DNA of 20,126 bases. It comes from Spirochaeta sp. Its GTDB lineage: Bacteria > Spirochaetota > Spirochaetia > DSM-27196 > Alkalispirochaetaceae. The notes beneath the pieces were generated by a model, which ran no database searches, was not told the DNA's origin, and saw only the letters and a list, made by a program, of their open reading frames with translations. A program made the position numbers and the translations under genes. Shown here piece by piece: positions 6,877 to 14,660 of the stretch. The DNA lies in contig JAQIBO010000188.1 in assembly GCA_027859055.1 (NCBI GenBank), positions 1-20,126 on the forward strand. The letters are read 5' to 3'. Every line of letters begins with the position of its first letter. Within the stretch, counting starts at the first letter, position 1.

Positions 6877-7197
6877 TTACCTGATATTACGCCGCAGCAG
6901 AATATCCTCGATATTCCGTCTGCCGTCGATTACCGCATGAATCAAGACTCGATCGCTGTCAACCGCGTAGAACAATCTCCACGGCGATGAAACCACTTCA
7001 CGATATTTCGTGATGTTCTGACGTTCCAGTTCTGGAATTACTCGGCCTGATTGAGGTTGTTGCGATAGCTGTCTGACCGACGCGTCGATCATATCTACGA
7101 ATGATTCGGCGTGCTCCGAGGAGTGATGTTCGAGGATCCAGGAAACGATGTCGTCAAGATCTTGTGCCGCGATAGTCGACCAGATAACTTCAATCAT
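6877..7197 (-). CDS. ParE/RelE-type toxin
   Basis: The 106-residue protein has the RelE/ParE fold pattern: an opening beta strand (IEVIWSTIAAQDLDDIVSWI), two helices, then GRVIPELE, the YREVVSSPWRLFYAVDSDRV strands and HAVIDGRRNIEDILLRR. The spacing of the Arg-containing strands is typical of ParE toxins, which poison gyrase, but RelE-type mRNA cleavage cannot be excluded from sequence. It follows its antitoxin by 15 bases and ends one base from the convergent ATP-grasp stop. No frameshift is seen, so the pair looks active, in contrast to the broken toxin systems at the left of the window. Confidence 0.88.
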   Translation of the reverse strand: MIEVIWSTIAAQDLDDIVSWILEHHSSEHAESFVDMIDASVRQLSQQPQSGRVIPELERQNITKYREVVSSPWRLFYAVDSDRVLIHAVIDGRRNIEDILLRRNIR

Positions 7198-7212
7198 CGA
7201 TAATGCGGTATT

Positions 7213-7491
7213 CTATTGGTGGGCCCGTATTCGATTCCGAACAACGGCCATCGCCTCATCATGAGACATCGTTTTTTCATGTTGGAAGTCGTGCTCGCTT
7301 TGAGAAATCAACTTCATGAAACCGAGAGCATCTTTCATCTCCTGAAACGAGGTGGTATCGAGAAGAACCGCCGTCGCTTCGCCATTCTGGGTGATCACGA
7401 TCGGCCGGTGAGATTCATTCACTTGACGGAGCATTTCCGCGGCATTTGATTTGACGTACGAGATTGGACGAATATCAGACTGCAAATTCAT
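7213..7491 (-). CDS. Phd/YefM-type antitoxin
   Basis: The ATG at 7491 is chosen because GGAGG lies four bases upstream (7500-7496) and because the family motif starts within a few residues; a far longer in-frame extension reads through the divergent gene and is not real. The 92-residue protein has the Phd/YefM DNA-binding half (RPISYVKSNAAEMLRQVNES), then HRPIVITQNGEATAVLLDTT with the typical strand and turn, and a C-terminal helical part that should wrap the toxin. These antitoxins repress their own promoter and neutralise the ParE/RelE toxin encoded just downstream. It is divergent from the ABC importer operon, sharing about 100 bp of intergenic DNA. Confidence 0.92.
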   Translation of the reverse strand: MNLQSDIRPISYVKSNAAEMLRQVNESHRPIVITQNGEATAVLLDTTSFQEMKDALGFMKLISQSEHDFQHEKTMSHDEAMAVVRNRIRAHQ

Positions 7492-7495
7492 TGCG

Positions 7496-7538
7496 CCTCC
7501 AGTCTTAATATAGTATTTTATTCGGTCTTTGTCGTCAA
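7496..7538 (-). promoter_or_regulatory. Near-consensus sigma-70 promoter of the TA operon
   Basis: On the minus strand TTGACG (7538-7533), a 17-base spacer and TACTAT (7515-7510) form a strong vegetative promoter, followed by GGAGG (7500-7496) before the antitoxin ATG. The region around the -10 box is AT-rich and would be a natural site for autorepression by the Phd-type antitoxin. Confidence 0.8.
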
Positions 7539-7590
7539 GCAAGGACCGGGCCGGTACACCCACCCGGTGGCGGTGGTATATGATAGCGCC

Positions 7591-8706
7591 ATGGACCGCC
7601 TGACCACCCGACAGTTCCGACCCGGCCTGTTCCTGATATTCATTGTAGCGCTTGCAACGGTGCTGGTGACCGGTTGCAGCCGGGACACCGTAGGTGCTGC
7701 CTCCGCACCCCGCGACGCCACCGGCAGCAGCGCCATCGAGGACGGGGACGGCGCCCGGCCCGCCCTCCGCGTCGCCGAACAGCACGGCCTGGCCTACGCG
7801 CCCCTCGCGCTGATCCAGGCGGAGGATCGCCTGGCCGGCACGATCGACGTGGAATGGATCCGCGTCAACAACGCCGCGGCGATCCGGGAGGCGATGCTCG
7901 CCCGGCGCCTGGATATCGGTTTTATGGGGATCCCGCCGTACCTGATCGGTCGCGACCGCGAGACCGGGTGGCACGCGTTTACCGGACTCTCCCGGGCGCC
8001 CCTCGGCCTGGTGACGGTGAACCCGCAGATCACCGATCTTTTCGACCTTGTCACGGGGGACCGCGGCCACCGAATCGCCCTCCCGCAACCGGGGAGCATT
8101 CAGCACATCCTGCTTTCGATGGCGCTGGACCGCGCGCACGGAGATCCGACACTCCTGGACAACCGCCTGGTGAGTATGGGCCACCCCGACGGAATGAGCG
8201 CGCTCCTCGCCGCCGGAACCGGGGGCGACATAGCCGCGCATTTCACCTCGCCGCCGTTTCTGTTTGAAGAACTTCGCCACCCCGACGCGCGGTTGTTGCT
8301 TTCCGGACGGGAGGCGTTCGGCGGCGAGTTCACCTTCATCGTCGGCGTCCTCGCCCCTGACGTTCCACCAGAATCACCCGCTGTCGCCGCTCTCACCGGA
8401 GCACTCGATGAGGCGATGACCGAAATAGCTTCCCTTCAGGACGAACTCCGCGCCGCTGACCCGGACGAACTTCCACGCGATGCCGCCGGTACGCTCACCA
8501 CCCTTGCCACCTTTTACCAGATCTCCGCAGGGGACCTTGGCGGGTATCTCCGGCAGGAAGGGCTTATCTACGAACGCGAGATTCGCGGGATGGAACGGTT
8601 TTCCGAGCGGATGAGGGCGTTTGGCTACCTCAGCCGCGCCGCGGACGGCGGCGCGGACCCTGCCAGCCAGGAAACCGCCTCCGACACCGCCGGGCCCACC
8701 CCATGA
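7591..8706 (+). CDS. NitT/TauT-type ABC substrate-binding lipoprotein
   Basis: The 371-residue protein carries a lipoprotein signal with lipobox VTGC (Cys29) and so is anchored on the outer face of the inner membrane. The mature part has the NMT1/SsuA-like pattern: LRVAEQHGLAYAPLALIQAE, NNAAAIREAMLARRLDIGFM followed by GIPPYLIGRDR, and HRIALPQPGSIQHILLSMAL. This is the class that binds nitrate, sulfonates, taurine, riboflavin or thiamine precursors; the ligand is not evident. The ATG at 7591 is chosen because the signal peptide follows directly. No Shine-Dalgarno is seen, but TATGAT (7579-7584) lies six bases upstream, so leaderless translation is possible. The last ~20 residues are a Gly/Asp/Ala-rich tail. 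It overlaps the permease start by four bases (ATGA). Confidence 0.88.
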   Translation: MDRLTTRQFRPGLFLIFIVALATVLVTGCSRDTVGAASAPRDATGSSAIEDGDGARPALRVAEQHGLAYAPLALIQAEDRLAGTIDVEWIRVNNAAAIREAMLARRLDIGFMGIPPYLIGRDRETGWHAFTGLSRAPLGLVTVNPQITDLFDLVTGDRGHRIALPQPGSIQHILLSMALDRAHGDPTLLDNRLVSMGHPDGMSALLAAGTGGDIAAHFTSPPFLFEELRHPDARLLLSGREAFGGEFTFIVGVLAPDVPPESPAVAALTGALDEAMTEIASLQDELRAADPDELPRDAAGTLTTLATFYQISAGDLGGYLRQEGLIYEREIRGMERFSERMRAFGYLSRAADGGADPASQETASDTAGPTP

Positions 8707-9473
8707 CGGTCAAACGGTGGCGCGGCTGGCTCCTCCTGGTGGGCCTCGTCGTGCTCTGGGAGGTGGTTCGCACCGTCCTCGGCGTCTCCGAGCTCATCCT
8801 CCCCTCCCTTGCGACGGTTCTGTCAACGCTCATCTCCGCAATCCGCGACGGAACGATCCTGCTGCAGCTGGCCCTCTCTCTCGGCGTGATCGCCGTCGGA
8901 GCGGGCGGGGCGATCATCGCGGCGTTCTTCGCAGTCCTGGTCGCCGGCCGCAGCCGCTGGTTTGCGGAGCTGCTTACCGTTCTCGGGGCGCTGCTGCATC
9001 CGCTTCCCGGCATCGCCCTGTTGCCGGTGATTATCCTGTGGCTCGGGGTGGGGACGGAGGCGGTGCTGGCGGTGATATTTCACTCGGTCTTCTGGCCGGT
9101 CCTGACCAACCTCCACGCGGGATACCGCGCCATTCCCGACACGTGGCGCATGGTTGCCGCCAATTACCGCATGAGCTCCGTCGGGTATCTTGTTTCGATC
9201 GCGCTTCCGGCAACGCTCCCGTACATGCTCGCCGGCCTGCGCATCGCCTGGGCGCGCAGCTGGCGCGCGCTGATCAGCGCGGAAATGGTCTTCGGCGCGA
9301 TCGCCGGGAGCGGCGGCATCGGCTGGTACCTCTTCTCCCGCCGCGTCTTTATGGACTCCGCCGGCCTGTTCGCCGGTATCCTTCTGGTGATGATCGTCGG
9401 AAGCGTGGTGGAACGCGTCCTTTTTGGCGTAATCGAGGAACGCACCGTCGAACGCTGGGGGATGAGCAGATGA
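8703..9473 (+). CDS. ABC permease, SsuC/TauC family
   Basis: The 256-residue membrane protein has about six hydrophobic helices, starting with WLLLVGLVVLWEVVRTVLG and ELILPSLATVLSTLISAI, which is the standard opening of NitT/TauT permeases. The coupling (EAA) loop is visible around residues 155-180: MVAANYRMSSVGYLVSIALP followed by TLPYMLAGLRIAWARSWRAL. It forms the membrane channel with the ATPase encoded next. The start overlaps the lipoprotein stop (ATGA) and its own stop overlaps the ATPase start, so the three products should be made together. Confidence 0.93.
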   Translation: MTVKRWRGWLLLVGLVVLWEVVRTVLGVSELILPSLATVLSTLISAIRDGTILLQLALSLGVIAVGAGGAIIAAFFAVLVAGRSRWFAELLTVLGALLHPLPGIALLPVIILWLGVGTEAVLAVIFHSVFWPVLTNLHAGYRAIPDTWRMVAANYRMSSVGYLVSIALPATLPYMLAGLRIAWARSWRALISAEMVFGAIAGSGGIGWYLFSRRVFMDSAGLFAGILLVMIVGSVVERVLFGVIEERTVERWGMSR

Positions 9474-10225
9474 CCGGTCTTGCGCCGGTACTCCAGGTCG
9501 ACGGCGTGACCTACCGCTATCCCGGCACCGAGGCACCGGTTGTGCGCGATATCTCCTTCGACCTTGCCCGGGGTGAGACACTTTGCGTCCTCGGCCCCTC
9601 GGGCTCCGGCAAAACCACCCTGCTCAAACTCGCGGCGTCACTCCTTACCCCCGATTCCGGCACCGTCCGGCTGGGCGGCACACCGGTGACGCGGCCCGGT
9701 CCGGAGCGCATCGTCGTGTTTCAGGACCAGGACCAGCTCTTTCCGTGGAAAACCGTCCTCGACAACGTCCGGTTTCCCCTGCGCCGCGTCGGTGTTTCCT
9801 CGGCTCCCGCCGGCATGGCCAACTACCGCTCAGGAACGACCCATGAGCGAGCACGAATTGCGTTGGATGAAGTCGAACTGAGCGACGCCGCCGGGCTTTT
9901 CCCGCATCAGCTGTCCGGCGGCATGCGGCAGCGAGGGGCCCTGGCGCGCGCCTTTGTGATCGAGCCGCCGGTCCTGCTCCTGGACGAGCCGTTCGCCGCG
10001 GTGGATGCACCCACCCGCGAACGCCTCGGGGCGCTGCTCCAGAGACTCCAGACGCACCATACGCCGGGAGTGCTCTTCGTCACCCACGATATCGAGGAGG
10101 CGCTGCGCCTCGGCGACCGGCTTCTCGTTCTCGCCCGTGACGGAACCGTTCAGCTCCGCGCCGCCGCGTCGTCAGCTGGGCCGGAGGAGCTGCGGCGGTC
10201 GATTCGGTCCGTTCTGGAGGGGTAG
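9470..10225 (+). CDS. ABC ATPase, SsuB/TauB family
   Basis: The ATG at 9470 overlaps the permease stop (ATGA) and gives 251 residues, the normal length; the open frame extends far upstream inside the permease gene but that part is a shadow. All motifs are intact: Walker A GPSGSGKTT (42-50), Q-loop VFQDQDQLFPW (83-93), signature LSGGMRQRGALARAF (148-162), Walker B VLLLDEPFAAVDAPTRE (168-184) with Glu173, and the switch His206 in THDIEEAL. The FPWKTVLDN segment after the Q-loop is typical of nitrate/taurine importers. No metabolic gene accompanies the transporter, so the substrate remains open. Confidence 0.94.
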   Translation: MTGLAPVLQVDGVTYRYPGTEAPVVRDISFDLARGETLCVLGPSGSGKTTLLKLAASLLTPDSGTVRLGGTPVTRPGPERIVVFQDQDQLFPWKTVLDNVRFPLRRVGVSSAPAGMANYRSGTTHERARIALDEVELSDAAGLFPHQLSGGMRQRGALARAFVIEPPVLLLDEPFAAVDAPTRERLGALLQRLQTHHTPGVLFVTHDIEEALRLGDRLLVLARDGTVQLRAAASSAGPEELRRSIRSVLEG

Positions 10226-10239
10226 CCGCCCGGGCGGTC

Positions 10240-11874
10240 TCAGCGCACCGGTCCGGTGGTATTCGCTTCACCGCGGACGATGCGCTCCGTCTTGCTGGTG
10301 GCGATCCGCGCAAAGGTGGGGAAAAAGGTGCTCATTAGCGCGAGCGGCGGCGGTTGCCCACCGTCGAGGCCGGGGCGGTACCCTTCCGCCTCAAACAGCG
10401 CCAGGATTTCCGGGTCCCGGGAGGCCACATGAATCGGCACCGACAGATGCGCCTCCTGTTCGCGAATCGGCCGCTGCGCCTGGTGATCGCCAAAGACGAT
10501 AATGATCGGATCCCGGGAAAGGTCCATCTCTTCCGCGACGTATTTCCCGAGGGAATCAAACACGTAGGAAATCGCCGTGGAATAGCCCTCGTCCATCTCC
10601 GTCCCGCCGCCCCAGCTGTTGTTAAACGTCCTGATCTCGTCTTCCCGCTCGTGGTACACCGACCCGTCACCAAGGTCCTCCCAGTTTTCGATCAGCGGGG
10701 GAATCTTGTTAAACGGCGTGTGGCTGCTGACCAGCTGATAGTACGCCAGCAGCGGGGTGTCGGCCACCGGCCCCCCCGGTGCGGTGAGCTCTGCAATCCG
10801 GTTGTGGGCGGCCCACAGGGTGAACTGGTCGGTGATCGGCACGTAGGAAAACCACGGCCCGGAGTAGTTGAAGTCTCCGTCAAACGCCACCATCGCCTCC
10901 TCAAACCGGAAGAGGTCCCACCCCTCCGGCCAGCTGGCGTGAACCGTTCCCGGCTTCAGGGTAAAGGTGTAATAGCCTCCGGTGTGGAGCATCTCCGTCA
11001 GTGTCGGAAGACTGGCGTCGTAGAGCTGGAGAAACGCGTTTTGCGAGTCGATCCACTGGCCCGTCAGAAACGTTGCCTCCGCCAGCCACGAAAACCCGCC
11101 GGCAACCGGTGAGAGCAGAAAACTGGAGCGAAACTCATATCCTTCGGCGCGCAGCGCGTCGGCAAAGCGGTCCCGTGACGGGCCAACCAGGTCCGCCATC
11201 GTCTCTCGGCTGATCGTCGCGTAGCCGTACGCCTCTACCGCAAAAATGTAGATGTCCCGGTCTTTCAGCCCGGGAAAGGTGTAGTCCGGCACCGGTTCGG
11301 CCGCGGGGCCCATCTGTCCGGCGCTCCCATCGGCCGGGCGCGTATCATGTCGGACAAAGTTCACGCGCCCGTCCTCCAGCCAGGAAAGCGTCGTCAGCGC
11401 GGTCAACGAGCGGGGCGGGCCGGTCACCACCAGAAGAACCACCGCAGCACCCAGGACCACCGCCATGGTTGTGCCGGTCGGTCGTGCCCGGTGCAATACC
11501 GCATCTATACCACGGACAAGGAGGATTCCCACGGTGACAAAAACGACGGTAATCAGCGCGAATACCACCGGTCGCAGCGTCATCGCCAGATCGCCGATCT
11601 CACCAAACAGGAGGTAGAGGAGGCCGCTGATCATCTGAATATCTACCCGGGGAACAAAGGAGCGGGCGTAGACGAACTGGAACACCGCCTCCACCAGGGA
11701 AAACCCGATCAGCACGCCCGTAACGGCCCCAAGAACAAGCCGGGCCCACCGCGAACCGGGAGCGAGGTACACAAGCAACACCAGAACGAGGGCCTCGGGA
11801 ATCGGAATTAGCGCCGCAGCGATCCCGGCGCGGGGCAGCCAGAGGTACAACGCCAGCACCAGGTTGACGACCAC
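10240..11874 (-). CDS. Membrane LTA-synthase/sulfatase-fold protein
   Basis: About 544 residues: four to five membrane helices (about 1-14, 20-38, 45-69, 98-121, 135-152) followed by an alkaline-phosphatase-superfamily domain outside the membrane. Visible active-site elements are Glu214 in FAVEAYG, the likely nucleophile Ser262 in GGFSWLAEATFLTG, SSHTP with His385, and FGDHQ with Asp463-His464. The architecture is that of lipoteichoic-acid-synthase-like or phosphoethanolamine-transferase-like enzymes, so it probably transfers or hydrolyses a phospho- or sulfo-group on an envelope lipid or glycan. The start is uncertain: the GTG at 11874 has no ribosome site and cuts the first helix. The frame stays open to 11940 and adds hydrophobic residues, but contains no standard start. 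It converges on the ABC operon with 14 bases between stops. Confidence 0.82.
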   Translation of the reverse strand: MVVNLVLALYLWLPRAGIAAALIPIPEALVLVLLVYLAPGSRWARLVLGAVTGVLIGFSLVEAVFQFVYARSFVPRVDIQMISGLLYLLFGEIGDLAMTLRPVVFALITVVFVTVGILLVRGIDAVLHRARPTGTTMAVVLGAAVVLLVVTGPPRSLTALTTLSWLEDGRVNFVRHDTRPADGSAGQMGPAAEPVPDYTFPGLKDRDIYIFAVEAYGYATISRETMADLVGPSRDRFADALRAEGYEFRSSFLLSPVAGGFSWLAEATFLTGQWIDSQNAFLQLYDASLPTLTEMLHTGGYYTFTLKPGTVHASWPEGWDLFRFEEAMVAFDGDFNYSGPWFSYVPITDQFTLWAAHNRIAELTAPGGPVADTPLLAYYQLVSSHTPFNKIPPLIENWEDLGDGSVYHEREDEIRTFNNSWGGGTEMDEGYSTAISYVFDSLGKYVAEEMDLSRDPIIIVFGDHQAQRPIREQEAHLSVPIHVASRDPEILALFEAEGYRPGLDGGQPPPLALMSTFFPTFARIATSKTERIVRGEANTTGPVR

Positions 11875-12415
11875 CAGCGTTGCGATGAGAACAGAAGCTG
11901 TCCGTAAAACGCGTCCTACCGTTTTGATCCCGGAACGGTACTACCACGACCGCCCTCCCGGCAAGTCGTGGTGGCCCCTTCTGGCGCGAGAACGACATCG
12001 TCCACCAGGACCGACGGAATGCTGGATGATCGCGATCACATATGAGGGCGCTTCATAGGCGGAGCCGAGAAACGCACCGACAGTCGATATTGTCCTCGTC
12101 TCCTCTCTTTGGCACCGATTCGTAGCCACAGTGCTGTGGGTCACATGTGGTTGGCTGAGCGGCTGCGAGGTTTTTTTGAGGATTTCTCCTACGATCATAT
12201 TTCGACGGCACTTCCGGCCACTATCATCAGGCCGCGAACTGTACAAAAGGTGTGCGGGGCAACTCGGCGGTTCCTTCTGTGATTAGCCGGCTACGATTGC
12301 AGACCGGGAATCTGGTTCAGCTCCGCCATCGCCTTTGGGCCGCGGTGGTACTGATCCGCGGGTAGGCTGAAATCCGGACACGCCACGAATTTCACGGTAC
12401 AATGCTTGTTGTATT
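11875..12415. other. Intergenic stretch between two divergent blocks
   Basis: No protein family is recognisable in about 540 bases. The longer open frames are Arg/Ser-rich and not gene-like. The first 66 bases extend the frame of the neighbouring membrane protein without a start codon. A small minus-strand frame (12395-12291, 34 codons from GTG) encodes MKFVACPDFSLPADQYHRGP and 14 more residues; it looks protein-like but has no ribosome site or known relative. A T7 run at 12172-12178 is not preceded by a convincing stem. The stretch marks the change from GC-rich DNA on the left to less GC-rich DNA on the right. Confidence 0.5.
12375..12403 (+). promoter_or_regulatory. Candidate promoter of the two-component genes
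   Basis: CGGACA (12375-12380), a 17-base spacer and TACAAT (12398-12403) lie just before the sensor kinase ATG at 12416. The predicted message would start at about 12410 and have a leader of only a few bases, consistent with the absence of a Shine-Dalgarno sequence. The -35 match is modest. Confidence 0.4.
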
Positions 12416-13870
12416 ATGCGTGTCACTCGACGTACGTCGCTTCGACAAAGACTGTACGCGTCGTTTCTGGTTGTATTTGTATATGTGCTTCTGCTGATTT
12501 CCGCTTCTATAGCGATCAACTACTCTATGTGGCACCGCTTCACGTCAATGATGGAGCGGAATGAGCTCTTTGCCAATTTGCTTTCAACCCAGTCAGAGGT
12601 CAGTGCAGGGTTCAACGAAGCGTTGCGTGGAGAAAGCGAAATGGTGCTGCAGCGTTTTCGCGTGGCGCAAGAAAGCATGGCCATCCTTTTGGGACAGATA
12701 GCATCGTCTGCTCTCCTGTCCCGAGCGGGGAGGACTCATTTTCGGATCGTCCAAAACATGCACGATTATCAGGCCGCCAGCACCGCTCGCCTCGTCGAAC
12801 GGACGCGTTTCACGCCGGATGACTATATCGAGATTTCGTTTCTTTCCCGTCTGTTCGGACAGATGAATGAGCAGGCGCAGGAACTGGCGGTAGTTGAATA
12901 CCGGGCGAATTCACAGCGGTTTGCTGTTGAATACCGCCGCATCCAGCATCACGAAAACATCGCGCTTGTCATTCTCGGTTTTTTTGTGCTCGTGTTTGGA
13001 GGGCTCGCGATTCGAAGTATAAACCAACTGATCCACAGCACGCATTCCCTGATTGCGGCATCGGCGGAATTCACCGACGAGCGTCCCCCACAACAACTGG
13101 AGACGTCCGGTTTCGTCGAGTTGGATGCGATTGGGGGCGCGTTTCAGACAATGCAGTCGGAGATTCGCCGATATATTGATGAACTCAAAGAGAAGTCGAA
13201 GCTGGAAATCGAACTCCAGCAAGAACACCTCGAGAATGAAAGAAAGGACCGACTCCTCAAGCAGGCACAACTCGATTTTTTACGAAGCCAGATTAACCCC
13301 CATTTTCTTTTCAACACGCTCAATATCATTGGGAAGGCAACAGTTCTTGAAGACGCCGAAAAGAGTCTGGAACTGATTGAAGCGATCTCCCTGATACTGC
13401 GATATACCCTCGAGCACAACGAAGCACTGGTTCCGCTGCGCGACGAACTTGAGATTGTCCAGGCATATCTTTTTATTCAGCAGGCTCGATTTACCTCTCG
13501 CCTCACATATGAGGTTCGTATCGATGATCGCATCAACGCGGACGCTACGCGGGTCCCGTCTGTTATCCTCCAACCCCTCGTGGAAAATGCAATTAAGTAC
13601 GGGTTGGAGCAGTCCGGGCAGGAACTCACGATTACGGTTGAGGTTTCACCGACGGAGGGCGGCGCTCGATTGACGGTGCGTGACGACGGGCCGGGACTCG
13701 AGACAAATCCGCACGTCGCGATTCCTGGTATGGGGATCGGGTTACAGAACCTCCGTCAACGATTGGAGCTCAGATTCGGACGGACCGATTTGATCACATA
13801 CGGTAGAGCCCCACAACGGGGGGCGGAGGTACAAATTGTTATTCCCCAGGAGGTAACAGACCGTGCTTGA
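12416..13870 (+). CDS. Sensor histidine kinase, YesM/LytS type
   Basis: The 484-residue kinase has two membrane helices (about 14-34 and 181-199) that enclose a ~145-residue, mostly helical outside sensor domain, then a HAMP-like linker and coiled coil (about 200-285). The phosphoacceptor is His296 in SQINPHFLFNTLNIIGKA, the signature of the His_kinase family of YesM/LytS. The ATP-binding part has the N-box VENAIKYGLEQ, DDGPGL, and GMGIGLQNLRQRLELRFG. It would sense an extracellular ligand and phosphorylate the response regulator encoded in the overlapping next gene. Such pairs commonly control adjacent sugar-transport genes, here a TRAP importer. No Shine-Dalgarno is seen before the ATG. Confidence 0.94.
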   Translation: MRVTRRTSLRQRLYASFLVVFVYVLLLISASIAINYSMWHRFTSMMERNELFANLLSTQSEVSAGFNEALRGESEMVLQRFRVAQESMAILLGQIASSALLSRAGRTHFRIVQNMHDYQAASTARLVERTRFTPDDYIEISFLSRLFGQMNEQAQELAVVEYRANSQRFAVEYRRIQHHENIALVILGFFVLVFGGLAIRSINQLIHSTHSLIAASAEFTDERPPQQLETSGFVELDAIGGAFQTMQSEIRRYIDELKEKSKLEIELQQEHLENERKDRLLKQAQLDFLRSQINPHFLFNTLNIIGKATVLEDAEKSLELIEAISLILRYTLEHNEALVPLRDELEIVQAYLFIQQARFTSRLTYEVRIDDRINADATRVPSVILQPLVENAIKYGLEQSGQELTITVEVSPTEGGARLTVRDDGPGLETNPHVAIPGMGIGLQNLRQRLELRFGRTDLITYGRAPQRGAEVQIVIPQEVTDRA

Positions 13871-14567
13871 TCTCTTTGTCGTCGAAGACGAGGACATTGA
13901 GCGAGAAGCGCTGATCGAACTGATCCGGCGTCGGCACAACGATCGCGTGCGTCTCTGTGGGTTCGCTCGAACCGGCACCGAAGCGGAAGAGCGTATAACC
14001 ATTCTATGGCCGGATATCGTGTTTCTCGATATTCAGATACCGGAGTTCGACGGGCTCGAGGTCGCGCGGCGGATCCGGGACGCTGGCTCCCACGCTCAGG
14101 TCGTCGTGATCACCGCATATTCCCGGTTCGACTATGCACAAAAAGCGATTCGGATCGGTGCAGTTGACTACCTGGTGAAACCGTATTCTATGCGGACCCT
14201 AAACAAAACGCTTGACGCTGCAATAGCCCGCATTACCGCGGAACCATCGTCTCGACCACATCCCGAAACGCCGGTAGACCGGGCGCGTGATTTCGCCCTC
14301 GACAATTACACCCGGGACATTTCTCTCGATGAGGTAGCCCGGCACTGCGGTATGAGCAAGTATCACCTGTCGCGTCGGTTTCACGCCGAAATCGGCATGG
14401 GCTTGAAAGAGTTTATCATTCGCCGCCGGATAGAATTGGCGGCACAGTTTCTCCGGGACGGACTTACGGTGGGAGAAGCGGCCCTGGCAGCAGGCTTCTC
14501 GGATCCGAACTATTTTGGACGCGCAGTCAAGAAGCACCTCGGGGTAACGCCGCGCGAGCTTCGTTGA
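13863..14567 (+). CDS. AraC-type response regulator, YesN family
   Basis: The 234-residue protein has a receiver domain (1-120) with acidic residues near EDED (9-12), the phosphoacceptor Asp56 in DIVFLDIQIPEFDG, Thr84 and Lys107 in VDYLVKPYS, followed by a C-terminal AraC DNA-binding domain (about 138-234). Both helix-turn-helix parts are visible: ISLDEVARHCGMSKYHLSRR and GLTVGEAALAAGFSDPNYFG. The GTG start at 13863 overlaps the kinase gene by eight bases and has a strong AGGAGG six bases upstream. At 234 residues it is shorter than many YesN proteins because the linker between domains is brief. It probably activates the TRAP/sulfatase genes, which begin 93 bases downstream; ATTTCG repeats at 14572-14577 and 14585-14590 are possible binding half-sites. 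Confidence 0.94.
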   Translation: MLDLFVVEDEDIEREALIELIRRRHNDRVRLCGFARTGTEAEERITILWPDIVFLDIQIPEFDGLEVARRIRDAGSHAQVVVITAYSRFDYAQKAIRIGAVDYLVKPYSMRTLNKTLDAAIARITAEPSSRPHPETPVDRARDFALDNYTRDISLDEVARHCGMSKYHLSRRFHAEIGMGLKEFIIRRRIELAAQFLRDGLTVGEAALAAGFSDPNYFGRAVKKHLGVTPRELR

Positions 14568-14660
14568 CGCAATTTCGTCCGGATATTTCGCAACTCTGTC
14601 GCTGGTCGGCAGAAATTTTCGGTACCACAATTGGATATACATTTCCAAGGAGGAGTTGTG

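Noticed and set aside
10226..10237. Perfect 12-bp palindrome CCGCCCGGGCGG between convergent stops, as a shared terminator
   Set aside because: Without a loop it folds to only about four base pairs and there is no T-run on either side; it is likely chance in GC-rich DNA.
12130..12180. Terminator at the T7 run before the kinase gene
   Set aside because: The preceding bases do not form a convincing GC-rich stem and no gene ends just upstream on the plus strand.
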